Shown: positions 1 through 6,255, counted from the first letter of the stretch. The stretch: DNA of 6,255 nucleotides from an uncultured Alphaproteobacteria bacterium (GCA_938003575.1 CALKYG010000324.1:1-6255), one strand, 5' to 3'. Numbers and translations are program-made. Notes: generated by a model not told the origin, from the letters alone.

Positions 1-2
1 TC

Positions 3-1403
3 GTTCCGCTGTTTCAGGGCAAGCTGATCGAGGGCGAAAAGGCGGCGGCCAAGCAATTCGCGGAAGAAGTGATGGCGTCGCTGCTCTTCGTTCTTCTGGC
101 GTTGACTGTCGTGGTGGAGATCGCCGCGCCGCTCTTTGTGCATCTCATCGCGTCGGGCTTCGCGGACGAGCCGGAAAAATTCGAACTGACGACGCTCTAT
201 CTGCGCATCATGTTCCCCTACCTCGCCTGCATGTCGATGGTGGGCCTCCTGTCGGGCGTCCTCAATTCGCTCGACAAGTTCATGGCCTATGCGGGCGCGC
301 CGCTGCTCCTCAATTTCTGTCAGATCGGCGCGATCCTGCTGTTCGCCGGCTCGGAGATGCATGTCACCGGCGAGGCGCTCGCCTGGGCGACGGCCATCAG
401 CGGCGTGCTGCAGCTCTGGCTGCTCCTCTGGGGGGCGAAGCGCCAGGGGTATCTTCTCAAACTGCGCCGGCCGCGCATCACGCCCGGCGTCAAAAGAATG
501 CTCGCCCTTGGCGCGCCGGGATTTCTTTCCGCCGGCGCGACGCAGATCAACATCATCATCGGAACGAACATCGCGTCGCAGCAGCCGGGCGCGGTGTCCT
601 GGCTGATGAACGCAGATCAGCTCTATCAACTTCCGCTCGCGGTGGTCGGCACCGCGCTCGGCGTCGTCCTTCTGCCGATGCTGTCGCGGCGGGTGAAGGA
701 GGGAGACGAGACCGGCGCGCTGCACGCGATCAATCGCTCGCTTGAGCTGTCGGCGGTGCTCACCCTGCCTGCGGCCGCCGCATTCATCATCATGTCTGCG
801 CCGATATGCGAAGCGCTGTTCGTCGGGTTTGCGACCGATGCGCTTTCGCTATTCGGCGGGCGCAGCTCGGCGTTCACCGCGGACGACGTCAAGTGGACCG
901 GATGGGCGCTCGCAATATACGGATGGGGGTTGCCCGCTTTTGTCTGGCAACGGATCTTCGCGCCTGCATTCTTCGCCCGCGAGGACACGCGCGCGCCGAT
1001 GAATTACGCGCTTGTGTCGATCGGGGTCAATACGGCGCTGGCGCTCGTCCTCTTTCCGGTCTTCGGCTTCCTGGCGGTCGCGTTTGCAACCGTGTTCGCG
1101 GCCTGGCTGCAGGTCGGGCAGCTGGCGTTCAACTTGCGGCGGCGCGGCCAGTTCCGCATTGATGCGCGGCTTGCGTCGCGCGCGCCGCGCATCGTCGCGG
1201 CGACGCTCGCCCTGACCGCCTTCGTATGGTTCGCCCTCCAGCGTTCGGACGCGATATCAGAGGCGCTTTTCGGGCGGTACTGGGCGGCGGTGATCGCGAT
1301 CGCCGCGGCCGGAATCGTCCTTTACGGCGGGGCGCTCGTCGCCCTTGGCGGGGTGCGTCTCAGCGACTACAAGGCCTACTCCAGAAACCGCAAGAGCTTT
1401 TAG
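3..1403 (+). CDS. murJ: MurJ (MviN) lipid II flippase, 5'-truncated by window edge
   Basis: MurJ is the inner-membrane MOP-superfamily flippase that moves the peptidoglycan precursor lipid II to the periplasmic face. The frame is open from base 3 to the TAG at 1401-1403, giving 466 visible residues. The first visible residues (VPLFQGKL) align with about residue 65 of the 511-residue E. coli protein, so roughly 64 N-terminal residues, including the positions of E. coli R18, R24, D39 and R52, lie outside. The rest is a run of hydrophobic helices (about 12 of the usual 14) with family landmarks: [19 protein letters not shown] near 211-270, [15 protein letters not shown] near 591-635, [11 protein letters not shown] near 661-692, and FAREDTRAP at 972-998. 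Two oddities: Gln at 618-620 where E. coli has R270, and about 13 extra residues near 822-863. The ATG at 69 is internal, not the start. The gene is the left member of a tight pair with trpS. Identification is secure. Confidence 0.96.
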   Translation, partial: VPLFQGKLIEGEKAAAKQFAEEVMASLLFVLLALTVVVEIAAPLFVHLIASGFADEPEKFELTTLYLRIMFPYLACMSMVGLLSGVLNSLDKFMAYAGAPLLLNFCQIGAILLFAGSEMHVTGEALAWATAISGVLQLWLLLWGAKRQGYLLKLRRPRITPGVKRMLALGAPGFLSAGATQINIIIGTNIASQQPGAVSWLMNADQLYQLPLAVVGTALGVVLLPMLSRRVKEGDETGALHAINRSLELSAVLTLPAAAAFIIMSAPICEALFVGFATDALSLFGGRSSAFTADDVKWTGWALAIYGWGLPAFVWQRIFAPAFFAREDTRAPMNYALVSIGVNTALALVLFPVFGFLAVAFATVFAAWLQVGQLAFNLRRRGQFRIDARLASRAPRIVAATLALTAFVWFALQRSDAISEALFGRYWAAVIAIAAAGIVLYGGALVALGGVRLSDYKAYSRNRKSF

Positions 1404-1409
1404 GGAAGG
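1402..1409 (+). promoter_or_regulatory. Ribosome binding site of trpS, overlapping the murJ stop
   Basis: The purine run AGGGAAGG begins inside the murJ TAG stop and ends four bases before the ATG at 1414; its AGGGA part sits seven bases before that ATG. It decides the trpS start: the frame stays open upstream to a TTG at 1345 inside murJ, but the extra 23 residues do not look like TrpRS. Stop, Shine-Dalgarno and start lie within 16 bases, which suggests co-transcription and possibly translational coupling of the two genes. Confidence 0.75.
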
Positions 1410-1413
1410 CTCC

Positions 1414-2430
1414 ATGACAGGCTACAAGGGCCCGGAGCGGGTGCTTTCGGGCATCCAGACGTCCGGCGGAATGCATCTCGGCAATTATCTCGGCGCGATC
1501 AGGAAGTTCGTTGAACTTCAGACCAAGCACGAATGCTATTATTTTCTCGCTGACCTGCATTCGATCACGGTCTGGCAGGACCCGAAGAAGCTTCGTGCGC
1601 AGACGTTTCATATCATCGCATCGTATCTCGCCGCCGGCGTCGATCCCAGGATCGCGACGATCTTCAATCAATCTGCGGTGCCGGCTCATGCGGAACTCGC
1701 CTGGATCTTCAACTGCGTGGCGCGGCTCGGGTGGCTCGACCGCATGACGCAGTTCAAGGACAAGGCGGGCAAGGACAAGGAGCGCGCATCGGTCGGCCTC
1801 TACACTTATCCGGTGCTGCAGGCGGCCGACATTCTGATCTACAAGGCGACGCATGTTCCCGTCGGCGAAGACCAGAAGCAGCATCTTGAACTGTCGCGCG
1901 ATATCGCGGGGAAGTTTAACCGGGAATTCGACGCGCCTGATTTCTTCCCGCTGCCGGAGCCGCTGATCAAGGGGCCCGGAGCGCGAATCATGAGTCTTCG
2001 CGACGGAACAGCGAAGATGTCGAAATCGGATCCCTCGGAGCAGGCGACGATCTATCTGTCCGACGACGCCGACGCCATCGCCCGAAAGATCAAGAAGGCG
2101 AAGACCGATCCTGAACCCCTGCCGAGCGAAGTCGCCGGGCTCGAAGGACGTCCGGAGGCGGCGAACCTCGTCGCCATCTATGCGGCCCTTTCGGGAAAGA
2201 CGGACGCCGGCGTGCTCGCCGAATTCGGGGGAGAGGGCTTTGGCAAGTTCAAGCCCGCGCTCGCCGATCTCGTCGTTGAGAAGATCGCGCCGATCAGCGC
2301 CGAGCTTCGCCGGCTTGAGGCGGATCCGGCCTATTTGCGCGGGGTTCTGATGAACGGGGCGGAGAGAGCCGCCGCCATCGCCGACAAGACGGTCGCCGAC
2401 GTGAAGGAAATCGTCGGGTTCGTCGTTTGA
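1414..2430 (+). CDS. trpS: Tryptophanyl-tRNA synthetase (TrpRS)
   Basis: This class Ic aminoacyl-tRNA synthetase activates tryptophan with ATP and charges tRNA-Trp in the cytoplasm. The protein has 338 residues, a normal length for bacterial TrpRS. Visible motifs, in order: the HIGH-type ATP signature as MHLGN (residues 20-24, within [14 protein letters not shown]); [11 protein letters not shown] around H49; [10 protein letters not shown] (130-141), where D139 matches the Asp that contacts the indole nitrogen in the Bacillus enzyme; PVGEDQKQH from 149, a bacterial TrpRS hallmark; and a perfect KMSKS loop at 201-205 followed by DPSEQ. The C-terminal part is the usual helical anticodon-binding region. 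Start chosen at ATG 1414 because of the Shine-Dalgarno at 1402-1409 and the family's N-terminus; the stop is TGA 2428-2430. It lies 10 bases after murJ and probably shares its promoter, since there is no room for another between them. There is no sign of truncation, and all signature residues are present, so it should be active. Confidence 0.98.
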   Translation: MTGYKGPERVLSGIQTSGGMHLGNYLGAIRKFVELQTKHECYYFLADLHSITVWQDPKKLRAQTFHIIASYLAAGVDPRIATIFNQSAVPAHAELAWIFNCVARLGWLDRMTQFKDKAGKDKERASVGLYTYPVLQAADILIYKATHVPVGEDQKQHLELSRDIAGKFNREFDAPDFFPLPEPLIKGPGARIMSLRDGTAKMSKSDPSEQATIYLSDDADAIARKIKKAKTDPEPLPSEVAGLEGRPEAANLVAIYAALSGKTDAGVLAEFGGEGFGKFKPALADLVVEKIAPISAELRRLEADPAYLRGVLMNGAERAAAIADKTVADVKEIVGFVV

Positions 2431-2456
2431 AAGGCACGTCTCATCGCACCGGGCGT

Positions 2457-2485
2457 TTGGCGGCCGGGCCGTGGTTTGCTAGCCT
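2457..2485 (+). promoter_or_regulatory. Possible alphaproteobacterial sigma-70-type promoter
   Basis: The 82-base gap between trpS and the next gene contains TTGGCGG (2457-2463), then 14 bases, then GCTAGCCT (2478-2485). This partly resembles the Caulobacter housekeeping pattern TTGACGS-N10-14-GCTANAWC: six of seven positions match in the -35 element, but only the GCTA core in the -10. It would place transcription start roughly 15-25 bases before the ATG at 2513. No convincing terminator was seen after trpS, so read-through from murJ-trpS is equally possible. The match is weak and made by eye. Confidence 0.3.
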
Positions 2486-2512
2486 GCGCCGCGGCAAATT
2501 CTACAGGTATCG

Positions 2513-3769
2513 ATGATACGCAGCCATTTGACAGCTTTCGGCGTCGGCGCCGGCCTCGCTTTGTTGGCGGCGGGGGCGTTTGCTCTGATCGCTCCGAAGA
2601 TCGCGGAAGCCGAAAAATTCGGCGAAGGCGTGCACGTCGTCAATATTGGCGGCGGCGATCGAGGCTCATTCCACCTGAAGGAAAACGCGATCGAGATCGA
2701 AGCGACATGGAATGGAAAATTCGAGTTCGCCGCGCAAGGACGGTCGCTTTCCAGTCTGAAAGGGCGTCTTGAAATAGAAACGGGCAAGGACGGCGCCGCG
2801 CGAAAGGTGGAGTTTTCCAGCCGCGACGGTGAGGTTACGAAGCAAGTTTACGTCGCCGGCAAGTCTCTGCCGCCCGGACCGGAAGCGGACGGCGTCGCCG
2901 CCGACGTCCTTCAATTGTTCGCCCGCTCGTCAAGCGTCAATGCGGAAGGGCGCGTCAAAGCCCTGTTGGCGGAAGGCGGCAAGGAAGCCGCAATAGAGGA
3001 AATCGCAAATCTGGTCGGCGGGCATGCGACCGGCGCTTATATCGAGGCGCTTGCGCATGCGGCGCCATTGACGTCGGCGGACGTTTCAGCGCTCGCCGCG
3101 CGCGCCGCCGCCGTTGAGAGCGATTATTCGAAGCGTACGGCGATCGTCGCTCTTTTGAACGTAAAGGACATCGACCAATCGGCCGCCGCGGAAATTCTGC
3201 GCGCCGCCAAGGCGATTGAAAGCGACCACGAGCTGCGCCTGATCGTGGAGAAGCTTACTGAAAAACCGCTCGGCGACAGACAGCTCGATACCGTCGTATC
3301 GCTTATCGAGGGCATTGACGGAGACCATGAAGTGCGGCTTTCGATTGCTGCGCTGTTGAAAAGCGGGAATGTGAGCGATGACGCCGCTGCGAAGGCGCTT
3401 GAGCTCGCCGCTGATTCCATCGACGGCGATTATGAACTGCGCCTTGCGGTGGAGGCGGCCGGGGAGCGGGTGAGGAACGAAGCCGTCGGCGCCGCCGCGA
3501 TCGACGCAATCGGTTCGCTGGACGGCGCGCATGATCGGCGCCTGGCGATCGAAGCGATTGCAGATTTGCTCGGCGCACAGTCCTCGAACTGGAAGCCGCT
3601 GATTGCGGCCGCCGCCGCGATAGACGGCGATTATGAGCGCCGCCTCGCCATCGAGAAGATCGCCTCTTCGGCGCCCGACGAGCCGGATATTCGCGCCGCG
3701 CTCAGGAAGGCGGCTGAATCGATCCCATCCGATCACGAGCGCAATCTGGCGCTGAGGGCGCTCGACTGA
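2513..3769 (+). CDS. Exported or membrane-anchored tandem-repeat protein of unknown function
   Basis: I do not know an assigned function for this 418-residue protein. Residues 1-5 (MIRSH) are a short basic start, followed by a hydrophobic stretch of about 22 (6-27) and an A-E-A at 31-33 that could be a signal peptidase I site; it is therefore either periplasmic or N-terminally anchored. Residues about 38-125 look beta-rich, with alternating hydrophobic strands (VHVVNIGG, AIEIEATWNG, SSLKGRLEIETG, RKVEFSSRDG, KQVYVAGK). A helical linker (about 128-166, with SVNAEGRVKALLAEGG) leads into eight units of about 34 residues from 167 to the end, each starting near [VI]-x-[SG]-D-[YH]-E-x-R. From memory, the same order (short beta domain, NAE-x-RV linker, I-x-SDY repeats) occurs in uncharacterised bacterial envelope proteins, sometimes next to M56/BlaR-type domains; no M56 domain is present here. 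Start ATG 2513 has only a weak, close AGGT at 2505-2508 but begins exactly at the signal segment. The TGA is at 3767-3769. A likely role is periplasmic protein-protein binding (inference). Confidence 0.9.
   Translation: MIRSHLTAFGVGAGLALLAAGAFALIAPKIAEAEKFGEGVHVVNIGGGDRGSFHLKENAIEIEATWNGKFEFAAQGRSLSSLKGRLEIETGKDGAARKVEFSSRDGEVTKQVYVAGKSLPPGPEADGVAADVLQLFARSSSVNAEGRVKALLAEGGKEAAIEEIANLVGGHATGAYIEALAHAAPLTSADVSALAARAAAVESDYSKRTAIVALLNVKDIDQSAAAEILRAAKAIESDHELRLIVEKLTEKPLGDRQLDTVVSLIEGIDGDHEVRLSIAALLKSGNVSDDAAAKALELAADSIDGDYELRLAVEAAGERVRNEAVGAAAIDAIGSLDGAHDRRLAIEAIADLLGAQSSNWKPLIAAAAAIDGDYERRLAIEKIASSAPDEPDIRAALRKAAESIPSDHERNLALRALD
3011..3766 (+). repeat. Eight tandem ~34-residue helical repeats (protein-level)
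   Basis: Within the 2513-3769 protein, the unit core recurs with the Asp position at residues 170, 204, 238, 271, 306, 339, 373 and 407, so spacings are 34, 34, 33, 35, 33, 34 and 34. The cores read GGHATG, SDYSKR, SDHELR, GDHEVR, GDYELR, GAHDRR, GDYERR and SDHERN. Asp is kept in six units (Gly in the first, Ala in the sixth), the next residue is always Tyr or His, and Arg follows three later in units two to seven. Each core opens a helix such as LRLAVEAA, then a short turn and a second Ala-rich helix, consistent with a HEAT-like alpha-solenoid of helical hairpins. The last unit ends after its first helix. At the DNA level the copies have diverged, so this is an old expansion, not a recent duplication. 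Confidence 0.85.
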
Positions 3770-3785
3770 GAACGCTTGCCATGAT

Positions 3786-3834
3786 GCCCGATTTCTGGCG
3801 AATTCGGGCTGGAGGGGGCAGCGCCGGGCGGCGC
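3786..3834 (+). other. Two small hairpins in the gap before the permease
   Basis: The 90-base gap 3770-3859 contains GCCCGA (3786-3791) pairing with TCGGGC (3804-3809) across a 12-base loop, with two further A-T pairs possible past a one-base bulge. Next comes GCGCC (3821-3825) pairing with GGCGC (3830-3834) across a four-base loop. Neither is followed by a T-run, so an intrinsic terminator is not well supported; they may be 5' leader structure of the permease mRNA. TTGCCA at 3776-3781 resembles a -35 box, but no fitting -10 was found at 16-18 bases. Confidence 0.3.
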
Positions 3835-3859
3835 AGATATCGCCGGCGCGACAACGCCA

Positions 3860-5254
3860 ATGTCCGCACCAAGAGAACTGCCAAAGGTCCTCGGCTTGCC
3901 GGACCTCGTATTGTTTACGGTTTCAGCCATCTTGTTGCTGGATACGCTCGCGGCGTCAGCGTCGATCGGTCCCTCAAGTCTCTTCTGGTGGCTGTTTCTC
4001 GGCGTGGTTTTTCTGCTTCCCGTCGGATTGATCACGGCTGAACTCGCAACCGCCTATCCCGAAGAGGGCGGCGTTTACGTATGGATCCGACGCGGTCTCG
4101 GCCGTCATTGGGCCGCGCGCGCGGTCTGGGCCTATTGGGTCAACACGGCGATCTGGCTGCCGTCGATATTCATCCTGTTCGCCGGCGTTTTCTCCCGCCT
4201 TTCGGGGATCGATCTTTCGCTGCCGCAACAGATCGGGGTCGGGATCGCTCTCGCTTGGCTGACGGCGCTGCTCGATATTCTCGGCCTCAAGGTCGGCAAG
4301 TGGGTCCCAAATCTCGGCGCCCTGTTCAAGATGATTATCTTCGCAGTGCTGATCGTCGCGGGATGGCGCTACGGCCAGTCGAACGGATTCGCCAACCCGC
4401 TTACGCCGGAAGCCTTTCGGCCTGAATGGAAAGAAGGTCTGAAATACGTGCCCGCGATCGTCTACGGCATGCTCGGCTTTGAACTCGTGAGCGCGGCGAG
4501 CGGCGAGATCCGTCATCCGGCGCGCGACATGCCGCTCAGCATCATCATTTCGGGCCTTCTCGTCCTCGCCTTCTATTTCCTGGCGACAGCGGGGATCCTT
4601 GCGGCGATTCCGGCGGAGGAAATCAATATTGTCGACGGGCTGATTGATACGCTCGCGCTGTTTTTCAGCGAGGTTCCGGGAGGCGAGTTTATCGTCGCGG
4701 CGCTTGGCGCGATGGCCTTGTTCACCTTTTTCTCGAACGGGGCCACCTGGGCGATGGGCTGCAACCGCGCGACGGCGGAAGCGGCCGTCGAGGGCGAATT
4801 GCCAAGCCCGTTCGCCGTTCGGCACAAGCGGCACGGCGGCCCGATCGGCGCCGCCATTCTCATGGGGATCGTCTGCACGACGGTTCTTCTGCTTTACGGG
4901 CGGGTCGCGACGTCGAACGCCGATCTCTTCTGGTCGCTTTTCTCATTCAGCGCCGCGATTTTCATGCTGCCCTATCTCGGCATGGTGATCGCGTTCGCGC
5001 GGCTGCGTTTCAAGGACCGTCAGTCCGCGCGGCCGTTCCGCGTGCCGGGCGGCGATTTCACCGCATGCGCGCTGGCGGGTCTGTGCGCGCTCACCCTGCT
5101 TTTCGCCATTGCGCTTTTTCTTTTCGTCCCCGGCGACGGCCTGCAGGTCCCGACCATCATCGGCGTCATCACCGTGCTGGCGATCGGGGAGGCGCTCATC
5201 CGGATCGGCATGGCTGAGCGCTGGCTTCGCGACCGGTCGTCGAGAAAAGGCTGA
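3860..5254 (+). CDS. APC-superfamily amino acid permease, glutamate:GABA antiporter-like
   Basis: This inner-membrane protein of 464 residues has about 12 hydrophobic segments and is probably an amino acid/polyamine/organocation transporter. TM1-2 and the following loop read PVGLITAELATAYPEEGGVYVW (54-75), close to the GadC/AGT pattern in which PVGL-x-x-AE-x-AT is followed by EEGGV-x-x-W. TM1 also lacks the classical G-[SA]-G-I-F glycine motif and has LDTLAASASIGPSS instead, again as in that group. The TM6 signature is GFE (206-208) followed by SGEIRHPARDMP (214-225), and the late APC loop motif PFRVPGG is at 392-398. The protein ends soon after its last helix (RSSRKG), so the C-terminal plug that gates GadC in E. 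coli (511 residues) is absent. ATG 3860 is the only usual start codon in the open frame back to a TGA at 3782. It has no Shine-Dalgarno within 12 bases; GGAGGGGG at 3811-3818 is too far away. Family assignment is firm; the substrate (glutamate, GABA, another amino acid or polyamine) is not readable from sequence. Confidence 0.93.
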   Translation: MSAPRELPKVLGLPDLVLFTVSAILLLDTLAASASIGPSSLFWWLFLGVVFLLPVGLITAELATAYPEEGGVYVWIRRGLGRHWAARAVWAYWVNTAIWLPSIFILFAGVFSRLSGIDLSLPQQIGVGIALAWLTALLDILGLKVGKWVPNLGALFKMIIFAVLIVAGWRYGQSNGFANPLTPEAFRPEWKEGLKYVPAIVYGMLGFELVSAASGEIRHPARDMPLSIIISGLLVLAFYFLATAGILAAIPAEEINIVDGLIDTLALFFSEVPGGEFIVAALGAMALFTFFSNGATWAMGCNRATAEAAVEGELPSPFAVRHKRHGGPIGAAILMGIVCTTVLLLYGRVATSNADLFWSLFSFSAAIFMLPYLGMVIAFARLRFKDRQSARPFRVPGGDFTACALAGLCALTLLFAIALFLFVPGDGLQVPTIIGVITVLAIGEALIRIGMAERWLRDRSSRKG

Positions 5255-5278
5255 CGCCGTCTAAACGCCGACGGCGTC
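5253..5278. terminator. Shared hairpin at the convergent gene junction
   Basis: GACGCCGT (5253-5260) and ACGGCGTC (5271-5278) form a perfect 8-bp GC-rich inverted repeat around a 10-base loop, CTAAACGCCG. The left arm overlaps the permease TGA (5252-5254). The loop begins with the TAG stop of the opposing oxidase gene (complement of 5261-5263), whose last codons lie in the right arm. Position and symmetry fit a bidirectional terminator serving both genes. No T-run follows on either strand, so it is not a classical intrinsic terminator and may act with Rho or as a 3'-end stabiliser. Confidence 0.45.
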
Positions 5279-6253
5279 GCGCATGCGGAACCAGGTCATG
5301 CCGAGCGCCAGCAAGGGATTGCCGATCAAATCCGCTGCGGGGATGCGGAAGTGACGAACCTTATCAAAGAGATCGACGCCCTCAAGCTTTGCTTCCGCCG
5401 CGTCCGCCAGCATTTCCCCGACAATGTGGCTGCAATTGACGCCGTGACCGGAATATCCCTGCGCATAAAAAACATTGTCCTGCGTGCGTCCGATCAGCGG
5501 CACGCGGTTCAGCGGAATGCCGATGGCGCCGCCCCAGGCGAATTCAGACTTCACTCCCTGAAGCTGGGGAAACACCCTTAAAAGGCGGGGCGTCAGCGCG
5601 CCTTCGACATCCTTGATGACGCGATTGGAATAGGTGCAAAGGCCGCCGAACAATAACCGGTCGTCGGGCAGACGGCGAAAATAATCGAGCGCCCAATTTG
5701 CGTCGCAGACGGCGAGATTGTCCGGAAGCAGATCATGCGCCCTCGAGGCGCCAAGCCGTTCCGTGACGATGGTGAACGTCTGGGCCGGGAGCATGTAGCC
5801 GCCGAGCCTTTCCTGCTCAAGCCTGTGGTAGGCGTTGCCGGCCAGGATGACGATCTTCGCCTTGACGCTGCCGAGCGCTGTTGCGACGACCGGCTCTGCG
5901 CCATGCGCAATCGATAGGACCTTCGATTGTTCATAAATCGTAACGCCCAGAGATTCCGCCGCCTGCGCCTCGCCGAGGCAGAGGTTCAGCGGATGGCAAT
6001 GCGCGGCGCGGCGATCGATCAACCCGCCGCAATAGGCGGTTGAGGCGACATGGGTCCTGACTTCGCTTTCATCGACCAGTTCGAAATGGCCGGCGGCGCC
6101 TGCCGCGCGCGCATTTTCGTATTCGCGCGCCAGCGCGGTCATTTGCCGGGCGTTCAGGGCGACGGTCGCCGCGCCCCGCGCGTAGTCGCACTCGATTGAA
6201 TGCGTCTTTATGCGGCGCTCGATGATCTCGTTGCCGGAATAGCGTGTTCGGTC
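5261..6253 (-). CDS. FAD-dependent amine oxidase, PuuB-like, C-terminal part
   Basis: This D-amino-acid-oxidase (DAO) family flavoenzyme closely resembles E. coli gamma-glutamylputrescine oxidase PuuB, which oxidises gamma-glutamylputrescine to the aldehyde with release of ammonia and H2O2 in the cytoplasm. The minus frame is open from the window edge (6253) to the TAG at 5261-5263, 330 visible residues against 426 in PuuB. About 96 N-terminal residues with the FAD-binding Rossmann motif lie off the right edge. Shared segments in order: IERRIKTHSIECDY, LNARQMTAL, GGLIDRRAAHCHPLNLCLGEA, ILAGNAYHRLE, LDYFRRLPDDRLLFGG, VFPQLQGVKSEFAWGG, and the C-terminal flavin-proximal motif QGYSGHGVN (5435-5461). 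The end, RMRDAVGV, parallels SLRDRLGV of PuuB. The ATG at 6142 is internal, because clear homology continues upstream. It converges with the permease, so its promoter and any partner genes (PuuA, PuuC, PuuD-like) would be to the right. The family is sure. The exact amine substrate is inferred, since many rhizobial paralogues share this fold, so no symbol is assigned. Confidence 0.93.
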   Translation of the reverse strand, partial: DRTRYSGNEIIERRIKTHSIECDYARGAATVALNARQMTALAREYENARAAGAAGHFELVDESEVRTHVASTAYCGGLIDRRAAHCHPLNLCLGEAQAAESLGVTIYEQSKVLSIAHGAEPVVATALGSVKAKIVILAGNAYHRLEQERLGGYMLPAQTFTIVTERLGASRAHDLLPDNLAVCDANWALDYFRRLPDDRLLFGGLCTYSNRVIKDVEGALTPRLLRVFPQLQGVKSEFAWGGAIGIPLNRVPLIGRTQDNVFYAQGYSGHGVNCSHIVGEMLADAAEAKLEGVDLFDKVRHFRIPAADLIGNPLLALGMTWFRMRDAVGV

Positions 6254-6255
6254 GA

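Noticed and set aside
1345..1413. Longer trpS start at a TTG inside murJ
   Set aside because: The added 23 residues do not resemble TrpRS N-termini, while ATG 1414 has a well-placed Shine-Dalgarno and gives a normal-length protein.
1360..1884. 174-codon open frame on the minus strand
   Set aside because: It spans the murJ-trpS junction in antisense, shows no family resemblance, and is expected in GC-rich coding DNA.
2431..2475. GC-rich stretch after trpS as a terminator
   Set aside because: Only a 4-bp stem with a 3-base loop (CGGC/GCCG near 2461-2471) was found, with no T-run.
3086..3736. 216-codon open frame on the minus strand
   Set aside because: It is antisense to the repeat protein, and its apparent periodicity is only the mirror of the sense-strand repeats.
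3011..3766. The ~102-base period as a DNA tandem repeat or recombination array
   Set aside because: Similarity between units is clear only at protein level; the nucleotide copies are too diverged for a recent DNA repeat, and the frame is kept throughout.
3781..4041. Small plus-strand frame starting with ATGATG
   Set aside because: It runs out of frame into the permease, is Arg/Gly-rich with no ribosome site, and its second half is the shadow of a strongly conserved permease N-terminus.
3974..4834. 286-codon open frame on the minus strand
   Set aside because: It lies wholly opposite the permease. Its product is rich in Arg, Asp and Glu, as expected from the complement of hydrophobic membrane codons at high GC, and it has no recognisable domain.
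5351..5581. 76-codon plus-strand frame within the oxidase gene
   Set aside because: It is antisense to the most conserved part of the PuuB-like protein, including the GYSGHGVN motif, and has no independent support.

Overview
The window is GC-rich, densely coding bacterial DNA with no RNA genes, mobile elements or CRISPR. Protein style and gene order (the end of a MurJ lipid II flippase, then trpS 10 bases later) fit an alphaproteobacterium, most likely Rhizobiales/Hyphomicrobiales. From memory, murJ-trpS, often preceded by glnD, is a common arrangement there. This placement is inference from protein resemblance, not a phylogeny.

Layout: (1) positions 3-1403, plus strand, the 3' part of murJ, lacking about 64 N-terminal residues. 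(2) 1414-2430, plus, complete trpS, probably co-transcribed with murJ. (3) 2513-3769, plus, an exported or membrane-anchored protein of unknown function: signal/anchor segment, a short beta-rich domain, then eight tandem units of about 34 residues built around a [S/G]-D-[Y/H]-E-x-R core. A possible promoter lies in the 82-base gap before it. (4) 3860-5254, plus, a 464-residue APC-superfamily amino-acid permease resembling the glutamate:GABA antiporter group. (5) 5261-6253, minus, the C-terminal 330 residues of an FAD-dependent amine oxidase closely resembling gamma-glutamylputrescine oxidase PuuB, running off the right edge. Genes 4 and 5 converge with six bases between their stop codons, and an 8-bp perfect inverted repeat spans the junction.

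How they relate: murJ and trpS are housekeeping genes (cell-wall precursor flipping; Trp-tRNA charging) joined by position. The permease and the PuuB-like oxidase could both serve amino acid/polyamine nitrogen use, but they face each other, so there is no shared operon here. The items most worth a second look are the tandem-repeat envelope protein, for which I know no assigned function, and a Gln in MurJ at the position of an Arg reported to be needed for function in E. coli (R270). No clear novel multi-gene system is visible.
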